Part shown: in pieces, positions 21,902 through 26,870 of the stretch
How the letters are laid out: each line of letters starts with the position of its first letter
Numbering within the stretch: position 1 is the stretch's first letter
Source of the DNA: Spirochaetia bacterium
Lineage (GTDB): Bacteria > Spirochaetota > Spirochaetia > Treponematales > Breznakiellaceae
Direction: 5' to 3'
DNA: 26,870 nucleotides
Assembly (NCBI GenBank): GCA_025997595.1
Contig: BNUU01000026.1
Location: forward strand, 1-26,870
Position numbers and translations under genes: made by a program
Notes under the pieces: model-generated
What the model saw: the letters and a program-made list of their open reading frames with translations, nothing else
What the model was told of the DNA's origin: nothing
Database searches by the model: none

Positions 21902-22861
21902 TTACTGCCATCCGTTGATGTCATATTGGCTGAGATTGCTCCTGTCGATAACAAAGCCGGAAACAAGATACTGCGCTTCGACTTTCTCACCGGCGAGAAT
22001 CTTATATGCAAACTCAACGCACTTGTCGGCGATGCCGTTCGTGGACTGCGCAATGGTCGCGACAAGGCCGTCTACCTGAAGGAGCTTCTTTTCGTCCGGG
22101 CTCCCGTCAACGCTGATGATTTTGACCTTATCGCCAATACCGCGCGAGTCAATTGATGCGTAGGCTTCCGTCGTTATAATGGAAACCGTACCAAAGTATC
22201 CGTTTGCATCGGGATTGGCGGTAAGAGAATCCTCCACCTGCTGGCGAATGTCACCGCCGTTGTATTGCACCCTGACGAACTCAATGCCTCCACCGCGATC
22301 ATTGATGACATCTTTAAAGCCCTGATGACGCAGCCGGGGGCCGTCTACCTCATCGTTGGTAAAGATGATAACTTTGCCGGTCTTGGCAACATTATCCAGC
22401 CAATAATCGCCGGCCAGTCTGCCGAGCAGGTAATTGTCCGAGGTGACAAAAGCCTCGACGAGACTCGGATCACCGACCGCGCAGTCGTAATTGAGTACTT
22501 TGACGCCGGCAGCTTTGCATGCCTCAAGCGCAGGAATAATCGAATCCGGGTTGATTGCGCTAATAATCAAAAGATCCGCTTTCTGCGCGATGATATCATT
22601 AACCATATCAATCTGAGCCGCGCCGTCACCGGCGGGATCGGCTTCAATATAGAGGTTGCCGTCGGCCTGGACCCTTTCCCTGACCCTGTCGGCAATAACA
22701 CGGTGGAACTCCTGGTTGAATCCGTACGGGACGAACGCAATCTTAAGCTGGCCGCTTTTACTGCTTTCGCGGCCTCTATTGCAGGCAGACATGCCCAAGA
22801 CGGCAACGAGCGCCATGACGATCAAAATCGCCGCGCTGCTTCTCTTCATCATCTTTTTCAT
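21902..22861 (-). CDS. Sugar ABC transporter substrate-binding lipoprotein (RbsB-like)
   Basis: A periplasmic-binding protein of the LacI/ribose-binding type, 319 aa. The signal peptide has a lysine/arginine start, a hydrophobic core and lipobox GMSAC with the lipidated Cys27, so the protein is membrane-anchored. The mature part has IAFVPYGFNQEFHRVIADRV, DLLIISAINPDSIIPALEA, VTSDNYLLGRLAGDYWLD, and the hinge-region AQSTNGIADKCVEFAYKIL. GGAGG precedes ATG 22861 on the minus strand. It is the first gene of the minus-strand operon, about 140 bases behind the promoter at 23006-23034. It recognises a monosaccharide or small polyol; the specific ligand is not evident. Confidence 0.92.
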   Translation of the reverse strand: MKKMMKRSSAAILIVMALVAVLGMSACNRGRESSKSGQLKIAFVPYGFNQEFHRVIADRVRERVQADGNLYIEADPAGDGAAQIDMVNDIIAQKADLLIISAINPDSIIPALEACKAAGVKVLNYDCAVGDPSLVEAFVTSDNYLLGRLAGDYWLDNVAKTGKVIIFTNDEVDGPRLRHQGFKDVINDRGGGIEFVRVQYNGGDIRQQVEDSLTANPDANGYFGTVSIITTEAYASIDSRGIGDKVKIISVDGSPDEKKLLQVDGLVATIAQSTNGIADKCVEFAYKILAGEKVEAQYLVSGFVIDRSNLSQYDINGWQ

Positions 22862-23005
22862 AAAATTTCCTCCGAAAATAAGTTAAACGATTTTCCCCTC
22901 CCAAGACGGGGGGAGCGCCCTCCATGGCGCAAGACATATTTACCTTTTTTAATAAATAATAGAGGTTTTTCAGGATCATTTAGACAAAAAACAGGGGAAA
23001 GGGTA

Positions 23006-23034
23006 ATATTACGGTAGTTTCGTTCATTTGTCAA
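23006..23034 (-). promoter_or_regulatory. Promoter of the RbsB-like importer operon
   Basis: On the minus strand TTGACA (23034-23029) and TAATAT (23011-23006) are separated by exactly 17 bases, a near-consensus sigma70-type promoter. Transcription should start near 23000, giving a leader of about 140 bases. The leader contains the GC-rich hairpin GCGCC-CTCCAT-GGCGC (22915-22930 on the plus strand) beside a C-run and G-run that can pair (CTCCC/GGGAG). Confidence 0.8.
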
Positions 23035-23072
23035 GACATACTCCATTATTCTTCTATCAATAAAAATATAAT

Positions 23073-23258
23073 ATGATTATTCATTATTGTCAAGAAAAAT
23101 TCTTAATTGAAACCGACCTAACGCCGGAAGAACTGGCAATCATTGAAAAGAGCATGAAAGACTACCGGGAACACCCGGAAACCTTTGTGCCTTCCAAATT
23201 AACGCCGCATATTGAGCTGGGGTTTGAGCAACATCTTGAGGCCGTCCTCACGCTCTGA
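23073..23258 (+). CDS. Small hypothetical protein, doubtful
   Basis: A 61-codon frame whose product is hydrophilic and acidic, with a plausible helical segment LTPEELAIIEKSMKDYREHP (about residues 16-35). I do not recognise a family; small acidic proteins of this kind are sometimes antitoxins or fragments of larger proteins. Against it: no ribosome-binding site is visible before ATG 23073, and a TATAAT-like sequence directly abuts the start codon. For it: the amino-acid composition is protein-like and it lies in an otherwise empty AT-rich gap between divergent importer operons. No toxin-like partner is next to it. Confidence 0.35.
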   Translation: MIIHYCQEKFLIETDLTPEELAIIEKSMKDYREHPETFVPSKLTPHIELGFEQHLEAVLTL

Positions 23259-23315
23259 TGCTTCATGCGCTCGCCCTGTTCTTCGAATTCTATGTACTTT
23301 TTTTTAGATCCCCTG

Positions 23316-23321
23316 TATAAT
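23316..23321 (+). promoter_or_regulatory. Possible -10 box for the CUT1 importer operon
   Basis: A perfect TATAAT lies 42 bases before ATG 23364. The -35 region is poor (no TTGACA-like hexamer at 16-18 bases), so it may depend on an activator. Confidence 0.4.
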
Positions 23322-23363
23322 TTCTGAAATTGTGTAATGTCCATCATAAAAGGAGAAAATTAA

Positions 23364-24692
23364 ATGCGAGCTTTATCCAGAATCGTCTTTGTACTGGTTA
23401 TAGCAACCGGTATGCTTGTGAGCTGTAGTAAACCGGCTGCCAACAAGACCGCTCCTGTCCAAAAGGTCATCAAACTGGCTCATCTGTATGATCCCGGCGT
23501 TGATGCAAATACCAAGCTGAGCTATTCATGGATAGAGGGAGCCGCGAAACAGTTCGAGGCTGAAAATCCCGACTGTAAAGTGGAACTCGAATTTTTCCCC
23601 GCCTACGAACAGATGGATACCAAGCTCATGAGCGACTATCTGGCGGGCATTGAACACGGTGTGCAGATGACCATGAGTATGCAACTGACGGAACACTATA
23701 AAACAGGGGACTTAAAGGATATTTCCGCCTATGTGAATGCCTGGGATCCGGCGGAAAAGGCCGAATTTTCCTGGAATCCTGTCTGGAACGAGCTCAGTGT
23801 GGGAAACAAGCTCTACGGCATTCCCATCGGTATGCAGGCCAGGGCTATTGTTTACCGCAAGGATATGTTCGCCGCTGCCGGGCTTGATCCCGAAAGACCG
23901 CCCAAAACCATTGAGGAACTCATCTCTTATGCGCAGAAACTTACCAAAAATGATGTTTGGGGCCTGGGTGTCTACCTGGGGCCGGATCGCGCCACCAACG
24001 AAATTACCTTCTGCCCCTATATTTGGGCCAATGGCGGGGATATTTGGGACCCGGCGACTAAAAAAGCCAGTTACGCCTCCCCTGAAGGGGTCAAAACCGC
24101 CAAATTCCTCTACGATCTGGTGAACACCTACAAGGTAACTCCTGAATGGGCGGTGAGTGGTTCTTATACCGACGTGATTCAAAAACCCTTTATCAACGGC
24201 CAATATGCCATGGTGGAAGGGTTCGGAAATTACTGGATCAAACAGCTCCAGGATGCAGGTTTTGTAAGCGGCGCAGTACCCGCTTCCGCGGACGCCAAGG
24301 CCCTTTCGGTGGGTATCTTTACGGTACCCGAGGGGTCCGACCGCTATACCAACGGCTGGTGCCTGACTGTGGCCGAATCATGCAAAAATCCCGATGAGGC
24401 CATGAAACTTTTGGAATCCCTTCTTGTTCAGGATCATCTTCAAAATTTTATGAGCGCCGGGCTTCCGGGCCGTAAATCCGTTTATCAGCTGGGTGCGTAC
24501 AGCAGCAAGTTCTATCAGGAATGGAACGCCGCCGCTTCCAATGGCCGGCCCATGCCCCCAACGGCAAATTATATGACCCTTGCGGATTCCATTTCCGCCT
24601 GCCTCCAGGAAATTGTCGCTTCCAAAGCGCCCATTGAGTCTACACTCAAGCGGTATCAGGATGAGTACAACGCACGTTATGCCGGTGAATGA
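23364..24692 (+). CDS. Extracellular sugar-binding lipoprotein (CUT1 family)
   Basis: A solute-binding protein of family 1 (MalE/UgpB/MsmE type), 442 aa. The signal peptide ends in lipobox LVSC with Cys21. The mature protein shows the family features: EGAAKQFEAENPDCKVELEF, IPIGMQARAIVYRKDMFAAA (about 152-171), PPKTIEELISYAQKLTKND, and KPFINGQYAMVEGFGNYW (about 272-289). AAGGAG precedes ATG 23364 by 8 bases. It delivers an oligosaccharide or polyol to the two following permeases. The substrate is not evident from sequence. Confidence 0.92.
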   Translation: MRALSRIVFVLVIATGMLVSCSKPAANKTAPVQKVIKLAHLYDPGVDANTKLSYSWIEGAAKQFEAENPDCKVELEFFPAYEQMDTKLMSDYLAGIEHGVQMTMSMQLTEHYKTGDLKDISAYVNAWDPAEKAEFSWNPVWNELSVGNKLYGIPIGMQARAIVYRKDMFAAAGLDPERPPKTIEELISYAQKLTKNDVWGLGVYLGPDRATNEITFCPYIWANGGDIWDPATKKASYASPEGVKTAKFLYDLVNTYKVTPEWAVSGSYTDVIQKPFINGQYAMVEGFGNYWIKQLQDAGFVSGAVPASADAKALSVGIFTVPEGSDRYTNGWCLTVAESCKNPDEAMKLLESLLVQDHLQNFMSAGLPGRKSVYQLGAYSSKFYQEWNAAASNGRPMPPTANYMTLADSISACLQEIVASKAPIESTLKRYQDEYNARYAGE

Positions 24693-24708
24693 TTAAAAAG
24701 GTGCTGTC

Positions 24709-25602
24709 ATGATGCAGCGAACAGCAAAAATAAGCCGCGCTGCCCACAGGGAAGTTTTAACTGCCTTGGTTTTTATCCTGCCCTTGTTCGCGGTGCTGGC
24801 TTTTTTCATGTTTTCACCCCTTTTTTCCGGCCTGGCCATGAGTTTGCATAACCGGACGGGCAATTTTGTGGGGTTTGCCAATTTTAAGCTCCTCTTTGGT
24901 GAACGCCGTTTTGGAAACAACATTCTGCTTACGGTAGTCTATACTGTTCTCAGTGTATCCCTGACCATAAGCACGGGTCTCCTGGCGGCTCATCTGATTA
25001 CGGAGGACAGCAAATTTATCAATTTCCTCAGACCCCTGTATCTGACGCCCTGGATTATTCCCCCCGTTGCAAGCGGTATTTTGTTTGCTTCGCTTTATGA
25101 CGGCAATTCGGGCCCCGTTCCGCATCTGGTAAAGCTCCTGACCGGTAATAATTTTATGCCCCTGGCCAGCACCAGGTATTCCATTTTTGCGGTTATCTCC
25201 CACGAATATTGGCGGTCCTTTCCTTTCGCCATGCTCTTTATCGCGGCGGGGCTTACCACCATTTCCAAAGAAATTTACGAAGCCGCCACCATTGACGGAG
25301 CGGGCAAATGGCGGCAGTTCAGGTATATTACTATGCCGCTGCTGAAAAGCCATTTGTTTATCGTTTGCCTTATGACCACCAATACGGCTTTGCAGAGTTC
25401 CGAAGTCATCTATTCCCTTACCAGGGGCGGCCCCGGATATTCCACGGAAACTATCGCCGTGCGGATGTTCAAGGACGCCTTTGTTTACTTCGATACGAAC
25501 ACCGGGGCGACCATCAGCGTCTTTTTGCTGTTTATCGCTACTTTCCTGATGTTTGGCTACAGCCGGCTCATGATGGCAAAGGAGGACGACTCCAATGAAT
25601 AG
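24709..25602 (+). CDS. Sugar ABC permease, MalF/UgpA-like
   Basis: A 297-aa membrane protein with about six hydrophobic segments. The EAA loop that docks the ATPase is EAATIDGAGKWRQFRYITMP, near residues 191-210. TRGGPGYSTETIAVRMFKDA near 240 is typical of the MalF/UgpA partner. It starts 16 bases after the binding-protein gene; ATG 24712 is an equally possible start. Its end overlaps the next gene by 8 bases. Confidence 0.93.
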   Translation: MMQRTAKISRAAHREVLTALVFILPLFAVLAFFMFSPLFSGLAMSLHNRTGNFVGFANFKLLFGERRFGNNILLTVVYTVLSVSLTISTGLLAAHLITEDSKFINFLRPLYLTPWIIPPVASGILFASLYDGNSGPVPHLVKLLTGNNFMPLASTRYSIFAVISHEYWRSFPFAMLFIAAGLTTISKEIYEAATIDGAGKWRQFRYITMPLLKSHLFIVCLMTTNTALQSSEVIYSLTRGGPGYSTETIAVRMFKDAFVYFDTNTGATISVFLLFIATFLMFGYSRLMMAKEDDSNE

Positions 25603-26401
25603 GGGATACCGCATTTTTGTGCTTGTTTTCCGGGTCTTGCTGCTCCTGTTTGTGTTTGTGCCCATTATTTGGGGCTTGCGTACATCCCTGGCGGGAAGCA
25701 ACATGGATTTGAATCTTATTCCCAAACAAATCACCCTGAAAAATTACGGTTATGTCCTGCAAAATCCCTCATTCCTTTCGGGTATCCGCAACAGCGTTAT
25801 TTATGCCCTGGGTACCATCGTCCTGCTTCTGCCCATCATTATTCCTGCTGCCTATGCTTTTAGCAGGATGCGTTTCCGGGGCGAGTTTCTCGGCAAACTG
25901 CTCCTGGTACTGCCCCTGCTTCCGGCAATTGCCATTCTGATCCCCCTGAGCAGAAACATGAATGCCATGGGGATGCTGAACAAGCGTATAGGGGTTATTT
26001 TGTTGAATGTGACCTTCCAACTGCCCTTTACCTGCTGGCTTTTGAGAAATTTCTTTAAATCTATTTCCGTTTCAATCGAAGAGGCATCCTATATTGACGG
26101 CTGTTCACGGCTGCAATCCATTATACTCATTATTCTGCCCTCGGCACTGACGGGAATTACTTCCATTATGGTTTATTCGTTTATTTCGAGCTGGCTTTCG
26201 TATCTTATTCCCTACACCCTCATCACCTCCATGAATCTGAAATCCATCTCACAGACCCTGCTGGGGTACCAGGGCCAGTTCGGTACGGATTATACCAGGC
26301 TCACCGCCGCCAGTCTCCTGACGATAGTGCCGCCCCTGACCGTGTTCTGTTTTTTTCAAAAATGGTTTATCGCAGGCCTGTTCGGAATGACAAGCAAATA
26401 A
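25595..26401 (+). CDS. Sugar ABC permease, MalG/UgpE-like
   Basis: A 268-aa membrane protein, the second permease of the importer, with about six hydrophobic segments. The EAA loop is EASYIDGCSRLQSIILIILP, near residues 160-179. AAGGAGG inside the end of the previous gene precedes ATG 25595, and the 8-base overlap implies translational coupling. No ATPase gene follows in the window, so the importer probably uses a shared MsiK/UgpC-type ATPase encoded elsewhere. Confidence 0.92.
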   Translation: MNRGYRIFVLVFRVLLLLFVFVPIIWGLRTSLAGSNMDLNLIPKQITLKNYGYVLQNPSFLSGIRNSVIYALGTIVLLLPIIIPAAYAFSRMRFRGEFLGKLLLVLPLLPAIAILIPLSRNMNAMGMLNKRIGVILLNVTFQLPFTCWLLRNFFKSISVSIEEASYIDGCSRLQSIILIILPSALTGITSIMVYSFISSWLSYLIPYTLITSMNLKSISQTLLGYQGQFGTDYTRLTAASLLTIVPPLTVFCFFQKWFIAGLFGMTSK

Positions 26402-26424
26402 TTTCTTATCATAAGGAGAGCCCT

Positions 26425-26870
26425 ATGCCTGATATTGCTTTAATCGGTGAATGGCATATTCACGCCCCGGAATATGCTGTTGAAGTCTCAAAAATCCCCG
26501 GCGTAAAAATCGCCGCTGTATGGGATAACGACCGGGTCCGGGGGGAAAAATACGCGGAAACCTGGCGCACCGGCTTTGAGCCGAATCTGGACACCCTGCT
26601 TGCCCGTAAGGATATTGATGCCGTACTGGTAGGATGTCCTACCAATCTGCATACGGAGGTAATAACCAAATGCGCCAGGGCAGGCAAGCACATCTTTACG
26701 GAAAAGGTATTGGCTGCCACATACCGTGAAGCGGAAGCAATCGGGAAGGCTGTAAAAGAAGCGGGGGTACGGTTCTGCATTTCCCTGCCCTTCAAATCAT
26801 ACCCTTATAATATGTTTGCCAAGGAACTGGTAGAAAAAGGGACCCTGGGGAAAATCACCGGTCTGCGTAT
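26425..26870 (+). CDS. Gfo/Idh/MocA-family oxidoreductase, N-terminal part
   Basis: An NAD(P)-dependent sugar or inositol dehydrogenase-like protein, cut by the window end after about 148 residues. Seen are the N-terminal beta strand DIALIGEWHIH (the Gly-rich loop is modified; a canonical GxGxxG is not obvious), VKIAAVWDND, DIDAVLVGCPTNLHTE, and the family-typical GKHIFTEKVLA (the EKP-like motif has EKV, so the usual proline is missing). AAGGAG lies a few bases before ATG 26425. It probably oxidises the imported sugar or polyol. Confidence 0.85.
   Translation, partial: MPDIALIGEWHIHAPEYAVEVSKIPGVKIAAVWDNDRVRGEKYAETWRTGFEPNLDTLLARKDIDAVLVGCPTNLHTEVITKCARAGKHIFTEKVLAATYREAEAIGKAVKEAGVRFCISLPFKSYPYNMFAKELVEKGTLGKITGLR

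Noticed and set aside
24814..25734. A 306-codon open frame on the minus strand
   Set aside because: Antisense to two well-recognised permease genes that have membrane segments and EAA loops; the antisense product has no membrane pattern or motif.

Overview
The window appears to come from the chromosome of an anaerobic, gut-type bacterium. GC-rich coding DNA alternates with AT-rich promoters, and the content is purine fermentation plus sugar and polyol uptake. The overall gene style and intergenic repeats fit a termite- or cockroach-gut spirochaete of the Treponema group. That assignment is an inference: the window holds no taxonomic marker beyond one tRNA.

Region 1 (1-402): a non-coding stretch with a large nested hairpin that contains a terminator-like stem, then a strong sigma70-type promoter (TTGACA-17-TATATT).

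Region 2 (403-16602, all plus strand): eleven tightly spaced genes that look like one anaerobic purine/urate catabolic operon: dpaL (ygeX), ygeY, ygeW, a carbamate kinase, an NCS2 xanthine/urate-type permease, ygfK, ssnA, ridA, an xdhD-type fused molybdenum hydroxylase, and a pair related to 2-hydroxyacyl-CoA dehydratase (single-subunit YjiM/double-cubane type plus its ATP-dependent [4Fe-4S] activator). The first nine, apart from ridA, are the parts of the E. coli ygeW-ygfU locus, which has been linked to oxygen-independent urate degradation in gut bacteria. The likely logic is: import the purine, process the ring with XdhD, YgfK and SsnA, strip ureido groups with YgeW and YgeY, make ATP from carbamoyl phosphate with carbamate kinase, and convert 2,3-diaminopropionate to pyruvate and ammonia with DpaL. 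RidA would clear the 2-aminoacrylate intermediate. The low-potential iron-sulfur pair at the end is the most novel part; it could supply or use strongly reducing electrons. The hyuA and selenium-maturation genes of the E. coli locus are not in the window.

The first three intercistronic gaps of this operon each carry a copy of a palindromic repeat (arms with ACCACGAAC / GTTCGTGGT). One copy is nested inside a second inverted repeat ending in GGTGCCTGGCACC-like palindromes.

Region 3 (16603-17142): a tRNA-Gly(GCC) gene with its own promoter and terminator, followed 147 bp later by an exact 38-bp copy of its 3' end and an inverted piece of its T-arm. This is either a decayed duplicate tRNA or an attachment-site scar.

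Region 4 (17143-23034, minus strand): a ribose-type (CUT2) ABC importer (binding lipoprotein, ATPase, permease) followed by an alpha/beta hydrolase, a VOC-fold protein and a 6-phospho-3-hexuloisomerase-like SIS protein. It is driven by a near-consensus promoter at 23006-23034 and punctuated by hairpin repeats.

Region 5 (23073-26870, plus strand): a small doubtful ORF, then a second sugar importer of CUT1 type (binding lipoprotein and two permeases, no ATPase) and the start of a Gfo/Idh/MocA oxidoreductase that runs off the window.
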